From assembly GCF_014843005.1 (NCBI RefSeq), contig NZ_JACYXM010000004.1, positions 64,530 through 128,529 of the forward strand: a DNA stretch of 64,000 nt, given 5' to 3'. Positions 26,189 to 34,387 of the stretch are shown here, one piece after another. Both the position numbers and the translations under genes were made by a program. The number at the start of each line of letters is the position of its first letter. The stretch's first letter is position 1. A model generated the notes under the pieces. The model was given only the letters and a program-made list of their open reading frames with translations, was not told where the DNA came from and made no database searches. This DNA is from Rhodanobacter sp. DHG33 (lineage in GTDB: Bacteria > Pseudomonadota > Gammaproteobacteria > Xanthomonadales > Rhodanobacteraceae).

Positions 26189-27559
26189 ATGCATCGACGT
26201 GTCGCCATTATCGGCGGCGGCGCCGCGGCCGCCGCGCTGCTCGGCGAGTTGCTGGAACGGCGGCCGCCGCAACCGCTGCACCTGGATTGGTACACCGGCG
26301 GCGGCACACTGGCCCGTGGCGTGGCCTACGGCACGCAGTCCGACCGCCACCTGCTCAACGTGCGCGCGGCCTCGATGAGCCTGTTCGCCGGCAAGCCGCA
26401 AAGTTTTCTCGATTTCGTGCAGCGCGAGGACCCTTCCATCGCCGGCACCGATTTCCTGCCGCGCCGCCGCTACGGCGATTATCTCGAGGCCGAAGTGGCG
26501 CGCGCGCTGGCGCTGGGCAAGGCGCACGGCCACGACGTGCAGATCGTGCCGTTTGCCGCCGACGCGGTGGTGCCGGAAACCCATGGCGTCACCGTGTTCC
26601 GCGGCGAAGAATCCCACCGCGCGGACGCCGCCGTGCTGGCGATCGGCGCCTTGCCGCCGCTGCCCCTTGCCGGCGTAAGCAAGGAGGCGCTGGCCAGTGG
26701 CCGCTACGTGGTCGACCCCTGGCCGCTGCTGGCCAACCCGCCGGCCGAAGCGCCCAGGCACGTGATGGTGGTCGGCCTCGGGCTCACCGCCGCCGACGTG
26801 CTGCTGGAACTCTCCGCCCGCTGGCCCGAGACCCGCTTCACCGCGATCTCCCGCCATGGCCAGCTGCCCGAGCCGCACCTGCACACCACCTCGCTGCCCG
26901 CCGAGGACAGCGCGCAAGTGATCGAGGCCATGCTGGACGAGCCCGATGTGCGCCGATGGCTGCACCTGCTGCGCGAGGCGGTGGCGCAGGAAGACGACTG
27001 GCGCAGCGTGATCGACAGCCTGCGCCCGCACACGCAGGCGCTGTGGGCGGCGCTCCCGCTGGAGCAACGGGCACGCTTCCAGCGCCACGTGCGCTGGGCG
27101 TGGGAACGCACCCGCCACCGCATGCCGCCGCCGGTGCACGAAAGCCTGGCCGCGCTGGAGCGCGAAGGCCGCCTGCACCGCCAGCGCGGCCAGCTGTATC
27201 GCGTCGAGGTCGATGGCGATGGCCTGCGCCTCGAACTGCATCCGCACGACCGCGATGCGTCGAAGATGCAGACGCTGCACGCCGATCTGGTGGTGCAATC
27301 GGTGGGCATGGATTTCGACGTGGCGCACACGCCGCATCCCCTCATGCGCCAGTTGGTGATCAACCGGCACGTGCTGCCCGACCCATTAGGGCTAGGCTGC
27401 CAGGCCACCCCGCAGGGGCGGCTGCTGCACGACGGCGGCACCTGGTCGCGCCTGTTCGCCATCGGCAGCCTGTTGCGCGGTACCCTGTGGGAATCCACGG
27501 CGATGCCGGAAATCCGCCAGCAGGCGCGTACCGTGGTCGACCAGTTGCTGGCGAAGTAG
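26189..27559 (+). CDS. FAD/NAD(P)-binding protein (COG4529-type, NAD_binding_9)
   Basis: 456 residues. An N-terminal dinucleotide-binding motif (VAIIGGGAAAAALLGEL) is followed by RGVAYGTQSDRHLLNVRAASMSLFAGKPQSF, characteristic of the NAD_binding_9 flavoproteins. A second nucleotide-binding segment occurs at about 195-210 (HVMVVGLGLTAADVLLEL), and VVQSVGMDFD and the C-terminal RLFAIGSLLRGTLWESTAMPEIR complete the pattern. It is probably a soluble FAD-dependent oxidoreductase or monooxygenase-like enzyme; the substrate is unknown. Coupling with the CDO-like cupin suggests a role in sulfur-compound oxidation, which is inference. Confidence 0.85.
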   Translation: MHRRVAIIGGGAAAAALLGELLERRPPQPLHLDWYTGGGTLARGVAYGTQSDRHLLNVRAASMSLFAGKPQSFLDFVQREDPSIAGTDFLPRRRYGDYLEAEVARALALGKAHGHDVQIVPFAADAVVPETHGVTVFRGEESHRADAAVLAIGALPPLPLAGVSKEALASGRYVVDPWPLLANPPAEAPRHVMVVGLGLTAADVLLELSARWPETRFTAISRHGQLPEPHLHTTSLPAEDSAQVIEAMLDEPDVRRWLHLLREAVAQEDDWRSVIDSLRPHTQALWAALPLEQRARFQRHVRWAWERTRHRMPPPVHESLAALEREGRLHRQRGQLYRVEVDGDGLRLELHPHDRDASKMQTLHADLVVQSVGMDFDVAHTPHPLMRQLVINRHVLPDPLGLGCQATPQGRLLHDGGTWSRLFAIGSLLRGTLWESTAMPEIRQQARTVVDQLLAK

Positions 27560-27575
27560 CGCGGCCCCAACCTGC

Positions 27576-28955
27576 ATGAGCCTCAGCCTGATCGGCGCCC
27601 TCATCCTGCTGCTGCAAGTGCTAGGCGTGATCGCCGCCGCGCACGCATTGATGCACACGCGCACGCCGCAGGGCGCGATCGGCTGGGTGCTGGGCCTGCT
27701 GCTGCTGCCCGAGCTGACCCTGGTGCCCTACCTGTTCCTGGGCGCGAGCCGCTTCCGCGGTTATCTCAAGCGGCATCCCAGCACCGTGCCGCGCGAGCGG
27801 CTCGCCAACCCGCCGGGCGAGGAGGAAGGACGCTACGCCGCCCTGGTGGCGCTGCTTGGCCGCCCGTTCCGCCCCAGCCATCGCCTGCGCCTGCTGATCG
27901 ACGGCGACGCGACCTTCGAGGCGATCTTCGCGGCCATCGCCGAGGCACGGCATACGCTGCTGGTGCAGTTCTTCATCTTCCACGACGACGACCTGGGCCG
28001 GCGCATGCAGCAGGCGCTGCTGGAACGCGCTGCCGCCGGCGTGCGCGTCTGCGTGCTGTACGACGGCGTAGGCAGCCACGACCTGCCGCGCCGCTACGTG
28101 GAAACGCTGCGCGCGGGCGGCGTGGCCATCCATCCCTTCGCCACCCACCGGCTGCGCAACCGCTTCCAGCTCAACTTCCGCAACCACCGCAAGATCGTCG
28201 TGGTGGATGGCGAGCGCGCCTTCATCGGCGGCCTCAACGTAGGCGACGAATACCTCGGGCTGAAACCGCCGCTGGCGCCGTGGCGCGACACCCACATGGA
28301 GCTGGTGGGCCCCGCCGTGGCCGACTTGCGGCAACTGTTCGCCGACGATTGGGAATGGATCACCGGTGCGCCGTTGCCGCAGCACCCGGCGCCGGCGACG
28401 GATGGCGACGCACGCGTGCTGGTGGTCGCCTGCGGGCCTGCCGACCCGCAGGAAACCGGCTCGCTCTTCATCACCGCCGCGATCAACGCGGCGCAGCGGC
28501 GCATCTGGCTCGCCACGCCCTACTTCGTGCCCGACCATTCGGTGCGTGCCGCATTGCAGCTGGCCGTGCTGCGCGGCGTGGACGTGCGCGTGCTGATCCC
28601 GTCGCGGCCCGACCACCGCACCGTGTTCCTCGCTTCCACCCTGCACGCCTACTACGCGCTGCGTGCGGGTGTGCGCATGTTCCGCTACCAGCCCGGTTTC
28701 ATGCATCAGAAGGTGGTGCTGGTGGACGACGACTGCGCGGCGGTGGGCAGCCTCAACCTCGACACGCGCTCGTTCCGGCTCAACTTCGAGGCCAGCGCGC
28801 TGGTGCTGGACCGCGACTTCGCCGGGCAGGTCGAGGCGATGCTGGAAAACGACTTCGCCCAGTCGCGCGAGGTGGACGCGCGCGAATACACGGACGCTTC
28901 CTACCTGCGCCGCGTGGCCATGCATGTGGCGCGGCTGTTCGATCCGGTGCTCTGA
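27576..28955 (+). CDS. cls: Cardiolipin synthase (phospholipase D superfamily)
   Basis: 459 residues with two N-terminal membrane helices (about 4-24 and 33-56; HTRTPQGAIGWVLGLLLLPELTLVPYL). Two PLD catalytic HKD motifs follow: NHRKIVVVDGERAFIGG (His204, Lys206, Asp211) and MHQKVVLVDDDCAAVGSLNLD in the C-terminal half. Catalyses transfer of a phosphatidyl group to form cardiolipin at the inner membrane. It starts 16 bases after the flavoprotein gene on the same strand and may share its message. A palindromic repeat element lies downstream. Confidence 0.93.
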   Translation: MSLSLIGALILLLQVLGVIAAAHALMHTRTPQGAIGWVLGLLLLPELTLVPYLFLGASRFRGYLKRHPSTVPRERLANPPGEEEGRYAALVALLGRPFRPSHRLRLLIDGDATFEAIFAAIAEARHTLLVQFFIFHDDDLGRRMQQALLERAAAGVRVCVLYDGVGSHDLPRRYVETLRAGGVAIHPFATHRLRNRFQLNFRNHRKIVVVDGERAFIGGLNVGDEYLGLKPPLAPWRDTHMELVGPAVADLRQLFADDWEWITGAPLPQHPAPATDGDARVLVVACGPADPQETGSLFITAAINAAQRRIWLATPYFVPDHSVRAALQLAVLRGVDVRVLIPSRPDHRTVFLASTLHAYYALRAGVRMFRYQPGFMHQKVVLVDDDCAAVGSLNLDTRSFRLNFEASALVLDRDFAGQVEAMLENDFAQSREVDAREYTDASYLRRVAMHVARLFDPVL

Positions 28956-29349
28956 TCGCGTTGCGGAGGCGGGTGGCAGGCATGATTCGTGAAGGCCTGC
29001 TCATCATTAGCATTGATCGACGCTCGCCGATTTGCAGACAGAAGGTTCTGCGCTATCGCAAGTAACGGAGCGGTTTCGGTCGCCTGCCGGCGCCCGAGTT
29101 ACTTCTCTTTGCTGGCCCAAAGAGAAGTAACCCAGAGAAATGGCCTGATTCAATCCGCCGGAACTACGAGCAGGCTGTGTCAAGGAGGTTGGAACCACTC
29201 ACGGCGACACGTCCTGCACAGCGGCCACTCCGCGCCGTATCTGAAAACTGAGGGCATAACGCCCGTGGCTCCAGGCGAACCGGAGCCGCTGACAAACGGA
29301 TCTAAAAAGCTTTTGCTGCAAGAATCCGAGGAGATTGTTGGGCGGCATC
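28956..29349. other. Intergenic region with palindromic repeat, no gene
   Basis: 394 bases between convergent cls and esterase genes. Apart from the hairpin repeat at 29098-29131 no coding or RNA signal was recognised. Confidence 0.6.
29098..29131 (+). repeat. Dispersed palindromic element (GTTACTTCTCTTT ... AAAGAGAAGTAAC)
   Basis: A perfect 13-bp inverted repeat with an 8-base loop (GCTGGCCC), followed by CCCAGAGAAATGGCC. I recognise this unit as a common intergenic element in xanthomonad and related genomes; it may double as a bidirectional terminator between cls and the esterase gene. Confidence 0.75.
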
Positions 29350-30945
29350 CTACAGATGTGCATCCGGCTCCACGCGCTGCAGGAACTCGTACCGCGGCGC
29401 CTTGTGGTCGACGAAGCTGTGCGTGTCCGCACCGATCGCCTGGCGCAGCAGGCCCCCGTCCTTCGCAGCCACGGCGGGCCAATGCGGCAGGCCTGCGCCG
29501 TTGGGGTCGCCGGTCTTGATGAAGTTGGCCCAGTAGCCTTCCATCGTGGCGGAGACACGGCGGTCGGTGTCGGTCCACGCATAGACATCGTTGCCGGCGA
29601 GGTTGCCCAGCGCATATTCGATCTCGCCGCTGTGCACCGCGCCGGTGCCCGGGCCCGCGCTGCCATCGCGCTTCGCGGGACGCGGCTGGTCGAAGTAGTA
29701 GTAATAGACCGGCGCATCGCCGGTGCGGTACTGCCAATCCATCCAGCGCCAGGTGGAGAAGGCGATGAACTGGTCGCCCGACAGTGCGGTGCCTGAGGCC
29801 TTCACCTCGGCTTCGTCGTTGCCCGGGTAGAGCTTAAGCGCCTCGTCCACATGGGCCGCTCCGACCTGCTGCTGCACGGCGGCGCGATAGTTGGCCGGCG
29901 TGGGCGCCTGCTGGTCGAGCAGACCCGCGTAGAAACCTTCCTGCGAGTTCGAGCCGACCAGCAGCGGGATGTGCGCCTGCTCGCCCGCAGCGTAGATGTC
30001 TTCCGGCGAGCGCGGCAGCACGGCGCCATCGATGGTCATGTCGAAGCCGCCGCTGTCCGAGGTGCCGAGCGCCTTCATCAGTTCGTCCGCCGGCATCGCG
30101 CGCAGGTCCGCCAGCGAGTGCGCGCCTACCTTGCGCATGAAATCGGTGCCCTTCTGCTCGGCTTCGGCCAGCGACATCGGCTTGAGGTTGCCGAGCACCG
30201 CGCCGCTCTCGCCGATCGCGCGCTGCATCAGCCCCTTCGCCATCGGCGAGGCCATCAGTGCCGACACCGCCATCGAACCGGCCGATTCGCCGCCGATGGT
30301 GACCTGTGCCGGGTCGCCGCCGAACGCGGCGATGTTGTCGTGCACCCAGCGCAGTGCCGCCGTCATGTCCATCAGGCTGTAGTTGCCGGTGGCGCGCTGC
30401 GGCGACTCGGCCGCCAGTGCGGGCAAGGCGAGCAGGCCGAACACATCGAGGCGGAAGTTCACCGTGACGGTGACGATGCCGTGCTGCGCCAGGCTGGCCC
30501 CGTCGTAGCGCAGCTCCGATCCATCGCCCGCCAGCAGGCTGCCGCCGTAGAAATACACCAGCACCGGCAGCTTGCCTTTTTCCCGATGCGCGGGCGTCCA
30601 CACGTTGAGGTAGAGGCAATCCTCGCTCATGCCGTTGGAGCGGAACACCATGTCGCCGTACAGCGGCCGCTGCATGCAGCGTGGGCCGAAGCGGTCGGCC
30701 GCGCGCACGCCGCTCCACGCAGCTGCGGCCTGCGGCGGCTTCCAGCGCAATGCACCCACCGGCGGCGCGGCATACGGGATGCCCTTGAACTCGTCCAGTC
30801 CGGCCTTGGCGTTGTGGATGCCCGACAGGCTGCCGGTGTCGATGTGCACCGTGGGTGCCGCATCGGCGGCTGCGGCCCATGGCGCGGGCGATGCGAGCGC
30901 CAGCCCCAGAAGGACGCGGTACGAACACGGAAGAGCCTTGCGCAT
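29350..30945 (-). CDS. Carboxylesterase type B, exported
   Basis: 531 residues with a signal peptide ending PWAAAADAA. Family landmarks: FKGIPYAAPPVGALRWKPP, SEDCLYLNVWTP, YFYGGSLLAG (oxyanion region), the nucleophile motif GGESAGS with Ser221, and a late His in AVHSGEIEYALG that fits the catalytic triad. It would hydrolyse carboxylic esters in the periplasm or outside the cell; the substrate is not predictable. The start at 30945 puts a normal signal at the N-terminus; an in-frame ATG 11 codons upstream is less likely. It is monocistronic, convergent with cls. Confidence 0.9.
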   Translation of the reverse strand: MRKALPCSYRVLLGLALASPAPWAAAADAAPTVHIDTGSLSGIHNAKAGLDEFKGIPYAAPPVGALRWKPPQAAAAWSGVRAADRFGPRCMQRPLYGDMVFRSNGMSEDCLYLNVWTPAHREKGKLPVLVYFYGGSLLAGDGSELRYDGASLAQHGIVTVTVNFRLDVFGLLALPALAAESPQRATGNYSLMDMTAALRWVHDNIAAFGGDPAQVTIGGESAGSMAVSALMASPMAKGLMQRAIGESGAVLGNLKPMSLAEAEQKGTDFMRKVGAHSLADLRAMPADELMKALGTSDSGGFDMTIDGAVLPRSPEDIYAAGEQAHIPLLVGSNSQEGFYAGLLDQQAPTPANYRAAVQQQVGAAHVDEALKLYPGNDEAEVKASGTALSGDQFIAFSTWRWMDWQYRTGDAPVYYYYFDQPRPAKRDGSAGPGTGAVHSGEIEYALGNLAGNDVYAWTDTDRRVSATMEGYWANFIKTGDPNGAGLPHWPAVAAKDGGLLRQAIGADTHSFVDHKAPRYEFLQRVEPDAHL

Positions 30946-31044
30946 GGCGAGCTGCCTTGGTCGGGAGCAAAGCCCCATCTTAAGGAGATCGTCGGGCGAG
31001 CGGGAAACATCCCGCCGCCCGCATGTCGGCCGGGAATGGACCGC

Positions 31045-31530
31045 TCAGCCCAACGCCTTCTTCAGCAGCGCGGCGATGCGCTTCTCCACGTCGGCATTGA
31101 TGGTCTTGAGCGCGAATGCGGTGGGCCACATGGCGCCATCGTCGAGCTTGGCCTTGTCGTTGAAGCCGAGGGTGGCGTACCGGTCCTTGAACTTCAGCGC
31201 ATCCTTGAAGAAGCAGACGACTTTCTCGTCGAGGGTATACGCCGGCATGCCGTACCAGGTCTTCGGCACCAGTGCCGGGGCATGGGCCTTGACGAGGGCA
31301 TGGACCCGTGTAGCCAGGGTGCGATCGGCCTGCGGCATCTTGGCGATCGCCGCCAGCACTTCGCGCTCGCCGTCCTCCCTGGTCCTGTCGGCGCGCGCCT
31401 GCGCCTTCAGTTCCTGGGCATAGGCCTTCATCGCCGCCTTTTCCTCGGCGCTGAAGGTGGCTTTCTTGCCGGATGCCGCGGCGGTCTTGGATGGGGCTTT
31501 CTTTGCGGGTTTCTTTGCAGCAGGGCTCAT
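31045..31530 (-). CDS. DUF1801-family protein
   Basis: 161 residues. The N-terminal 30 residues are Lys/Ala-rich (AAKKPAKKAPSKTAAASGKK), followed by the DUF1801 fold with VPKTWYGMPAYTLDEKVVCFFKDALKFKDRYATLGFND and WPTAFALKTINADVEKRIAALLKKAL. The fold resembles the frataxin-like YdhG family, sometimes annotated as iron chaperone, but activity is unproven. It is third in a minus-strand cluster (AraC regulator, VOC protein, this gene) with gaps of 29 and 48 bases, so likely co-expressed with them. Confidence 0.83.
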   Translation of the reverse strand: MSPAAKKPAKKAPSKTAAASGKKATFSAEEKAAMKAYAQELKAQARADRTREDGEREVLAAIAKMPQADRTLATRVHALVKAHAPALVPKTWYGMPAYTLDEKVVCFFKDALKFKDRYATLGFNDKAKLDDGAMWPTAFALKTINADVEKRIAALLKKALG

Positions 31531-31578
31531 CGGAAATTCCTCGGAGTGATCGATTCGGAGTGGTCGATATCGAAAGGC

Positions 31579-31989
31579 TCAGCGCCGTTCCTGCACGCGC
31601 AGCAGGTTGCCTGCGGGATCGCGGATCGCGCAGTCGCGTACGCCGTACGGCTGCATGGTCGGCTCCTCGACGATCTCGGCGCCGCTGGCCTGGATCTTCT
31701 CGAACGCGGCGTCGAGATCCTTCGTGGCCAGCAGCATGATCGCGAAGGTGCCCTTGGCCATCATCTCGGCGATGGTGCGCTTCTCGTCGTCGGTGACGCC
31801 GGAGCTGGCGACCGGCGGGTACAGCACGATGGCGGTGCCGGGCTGGTCGACGGGACCGACCGTGATCCAGCGCATGCCGTTGTAGCCGACGTCGTTGCGC
31901 ACCTCGAAGCCGAGCGTGTCGCGATAGAACGCCAGCGAAGCATCCGGATCGCTGTGCGGGAGAAAGCTGGCGTGAATGTTGATGTCCAT
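31579..31989 (-). CDS. VOC/glyoxalase-fold protein
   Basis: 136 residues with the paired beta-alpha-beta-beta-beta layout of the vicinal oxygen chelate fold: HASFLPHSDPDASLAFYRDTLGFEV in the first half and DLDAAFEKIQASGAEIVEEPTMQPYGVRDCAIRDPAGNLLRVQE in the second. The final Glu of LRVQE and the early His are in metal-ligand positions. Substrate unknown; similar proteins are annotated as bleomycin-resistance or glyoxalase-like. The start at 31989 is preferred over the one 11 codons upstream, which overlaps the regulator gene. Confidence 0.87.
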   Translation of the reverse strand: MDINIHASFLPHSDPDASLAFYRDTLGFEVRNDVGYNGMRWITVGPVDQPGTAIVLYPPVASSGVTDDEKRTIAEMMAKGTFAIMLLATKDLDAAFEKIQASGAEIVEEPTMQPYGVRDCAIRDPAGNLLRVQERR

Positions 31990-32018
31990 GACTGTCCTGG
32001 GGAGCGTGGGTGGAGACG

Positions 32019-32468
32019 TCATGCTAGGTCCGGTTCGGTGGCCGGCGCTTCTCGATTCCTGATCGGTCGCGTCACCTGCCGCGCGATGCAGGACGGCAGC
32101 CCCGCCGTCGCGCGCGCCGCCTCGCGCCGGTAGACGCCGGGCGACATGCCGACCAATTCGTTGAAGCGGGTGCTGAAGGTGCCCAGCGAGGCACAGCCCA
32201 CCGTGAAGCAGACCTCGGTGACGCTGAGGTCGCCGCGGCGCAGCAGCGCCATCGCGCGCTCGATGCGCCGCGTCATCAGATAGCTGTACGGCGACTCGCC
32301 GAAGGCGAGCTTGAACTGGCGGCTGAGATGCCCGGCCGACATGCCGATGGCGTTCGCCAGCGACTCGACGTCCAGCGGCTGGGCGTATTCGCGGTCGATG
32401 CGGTCGCGCACGCGGCGCAATCGGGCGAGGTCACGCAGATGCTGAGGCGGAGCAGGCTTGTCGCTCAT
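32019..32468 (-). CDS. Short AraC-family regulator
   Basis: 149 residues, essentially a stand-alone AraC DNA-binding domain: LRRVRDRIDREYAQPLDVESLANAIGMSAGHLSRQFKLAFGESPYSYLMTRRIERAMALLRRGDLSVTEVCFTVGCASLGTFSTRFNELVGMSPGVYRRE in outline, both HTH units present, and a short basic tail. No effector domain. It is the first gene of the three-gene cluster with a VOC protein and a DUF1801 protein, and probably regulates that cluster. The start at 32468 (MSDKPAPP) was chosen over an upstream in-frame start. Confidence 0.88.
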   Translation of the reverse strand: MSDKPAPPQHLRDLARLRRVRDRIDREYAQPLDVESLANAIGMSAGHLSRQFKLAFGESPYSYLMTRRIERAMALLRRGDLSVTEVCFTVGCASLGTFSTRFNELVGMSPGVYRREAARATAGLPSCIARQVTRPIRNREAPATEPDLA

Positions 32469-32548
32469 CGGGGGAATCGTCCCACTCCGGCCGGCGACCC
32501 TCAAGCGGCAGGGCCCGTTCTACGGATGCGCACCGTACAGGAAATGCT

Positions 32549-33139
32549 TCATCTCAATGGCCAGCGCTCGAGAAGCCTGTGTTCCGAGCGACCCTCAAAG
32601 CTGGCCACCAGGTCGACCGCCGCGACGCGGAAGCTCAGCGGCTCGACCGACCTGCGCTCGGCCGGCAGGCCGTCGCCATAGCCGAGCGTGAGGTGCGCCT
32701 CGCTCATGCCACGCGTCGCCACGAGGCCGACGTGCTGCTGCGCTTCGGCCAGGGCCACGCGCAAGCCGTGCACGGCGCGTGCACCGGCCGCATCCGCCAG
32801 CGCGACGAAGGCACGCCCATCCTTGCCGAAGCCGCCCGTCGCCGTATCCAGCGTGAGCTCGAAGGCTGAAGAGGTGAATCGTTCGGCAACGAAGCGCAAA
32901 GCCTCGCGCAGGGGCTGCAGCAATCGCCGCGGAGTACCGCAGAGCGCAACGCTGACATGCAGCAACCTGGGCGGCCGAAGCGCGACACCGGTGCGCCCGC
33001 AGATGCGCCGCTGCCAGGCCGTCACACGTGGCAAATCCTCCGCCGACGGATAAATCGCGAAGAACACGGTCGCCTGATGCGGCAAGACGTCAAGGTCGAC
33101 GGCATCCGGCTGCAACGATGTGGGGAAGAGATCGTCCAT
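32549..33139 (-). CDS. thpR: 2'-5' RNA ligase family protein / RNA 2',3'-cyclic phosphodiesterase
   Basis: 196 residues of the 2H phosphoesterase superfamily. The two HxTx/S motifs are [10 protein letters not shown] (about residue 62) and [10 protein letters not shown] (about 148). [13 protein letters not shown] at the N-terminus matches the family opening. The enzyme opens or closes 2',3'-cyclic phosphates in RNA; its physiological substrate in bacteria is not settled. The start at 33139 (MDDLFPTSL) places the family motif at a normal distance; the longer reading from 33220 is unsupported. Divergent from pyrC, 159 bases away. Confidence 0.85.
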   Translation of the reverse strand: MDDLFPTSLQPDAVDLDVLPHQATVFFAIYPSAEDLPRVTAWQRRICGRTGVALRPPRLLHVSVALCGTPRRLLQPLREALRFVAERFTSSAFELTLDTATGGFGKDGRAFVALADAAGARAVHGLRVALAEAQQHVGLVATRGMSEAHLTLGYGDGLPAERRSVEPLSFRVAAVDLVASFEGRSEHRLLERWPLR

Positions 33140-33298
33140 GCGCCACTTTCGCACATGCGCGCAAAGCCATGCGCCGCGGCCGGCGGCGACGCCTCGGTCT
33201 CGTTCCGATACCATACACACCCGCCCGGCGGTGTACGCCCACTAACGCGTCCTGAGGCTGCCGCCCACCCTCTCCCGAATCCCCGGAGCTTTGCCGCC

Positions 33299-34336
33299 AT
33301 GTCGTCCGCGCGCCTCGAAATCACCCGTCCCGACGACTGGCACCTGCACCTGCGCGATGGCGCCGCGCTGGGTTCGGTGGTGGCCGATACTGCGCGGCAG
33401 TTCGCGCGCGCCATCGTGATGCCCAACCTCAAGCCGCCGGTGACCACGGTGACCCAGGCCGAGGACTACCGCCGCCGCATCCTCGCCGGCCTGCCGGCGG
33501 ATACGCATTTCCAGCCGCTGATGACGCTGTACCTCACCGAAGCCACCACGCCGGAGGAAATCGCACGCGCCAAGGCCAGCGGCATCGTGCATGCGGTGAA
33601 GTACTACCCCGCCGGCGCCACCACCAACTCGCAGGCTGGCGTGCGCGACCTGGCGCACGTGTATCCCGTGCTGGAGGCGATGGAACAACAGGGCCTGCCG
33701 CTGCTGATGCACGGCGAAGTCACCGACCCGACCGTGGACATCTTCGACCGCGAGCATGCCTTCATCGAGCGCCACCTGATCCCGCTGCGCGAGCGTTACC
33801 CCAACCTGCGCATGGTGCTGGAGCACATCACCACGCGCGCCGCCGTGGAGTTCATCCGCGAGGCACCCGCGCACGTGGGCGCCACCATCACCGCGCACCA
33901 TCTGCTGCTGAACCGCAACGCGATCTTCGAGGGCGGCATCCGTCCGCACCACTACTGCCTGCCCGTGCTGAAACGCGAAACGCACCGCACCGCCTTGGTA
34001 GAAGCCGCCACCGGCGGCGACACGCATTTCTTCCTCGGCACCGACAGCGCGCCACATGCGCAGGAAGCCAAGGAAGCCGCCTGCGGCTGCGCCGGCATCT
34101 ATACCGCGCACGCCGCCATCGAACTGTACGCCGAGGCTTTCGAGCAGGCCGGCAAGCTGGACAGGCTCGAAGCCTTCGCCAGCTTCCACGGCCCGGACTT
34201 CTACCGCCTGCCGCGCAACACCGACACCATCGTGCTGGAACGCAAGCCGTGGACGGTGCCCGATACTTTCCCCTTCGGCGAAAGCCGATGCGTGCCGTTC
34301 CGCGCGGGGCAGACCGTGGCTTGGTCGATCGCCTGA
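33299..34336 (+). CDS. pyrC: Dihydroorotase, class II
   Basis: 345 residues, the usual length for the short PyrC type. The metal-binding opening [10 protein letters not shown] is at residues 13-22; [12 protein letters not shown] contains the carbamylated Lys; [17 protein letters not shown] and [16 protein letters not shown] carry the remaining His ligands and catalytic Asp. It cyclises carbamoyl-aspartate to dihydroorotate in pyrimidine synthesis. ATG 33299 is used because the longer frame to 32957 has no family similarity. Monocistronic; a hairpin lies just downstream. Confidence 0.97.
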   Translation: MSSARLEITRPDDWHLHLRDGAALGSVVADTARQFARAIVMPNLKPPVTTVTQAEDYRRRILAGLPADTHFQPLMTLYLTEATTPEEIARAKASGIVHAVKYYPAGATTNSQAGVRDLAHVYPVLEAMEQQGLPLLMHGEVTDPTVDIFDREHAFIERHLIPLRERYPNLRMVLEHITTRAAVEFIREAPAHVGATITAHHLLLNRNAIFEGGIRPHHYCLPVLKRETHRTALVEAATGGDTHFFLGTDSAPHAQEAKEAACGCAGIYTAHAAIELYAEAFEQAGKLDRLEAFASFHGPDFYRLPRNTDTIVLERKPWTVPDTFPFGESRCVPFRAGQTVAWSIA

Positions 34337-34339
34337 TCG

Positions 34340-34370
34340 AAAACGGGCACTGCATTGCTGCAGTGCCCGT
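34340..34370 (-). terminator. Terminator of the chitinase gene (minus strand)
   Basis: Perfect 12-bp stem ACGGGCACTGCA / TGCAGTGCCCGT with a 4-base loop. Read on the minus strand it is followed by TTTTCG, so the T-tract orientation fits the chitinase message; it may also stop pyrC transcripts. Confidence 0.8.
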
Positions 34371-34387
34371 GACGAACCCTTCCTGGA

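Noticed and set aside
29851-32133. 760-codon plus-strand ORF
   Set aside because: It runs antisense to the esterase, DUF1801 and VOC genes and has no recognisable domain.
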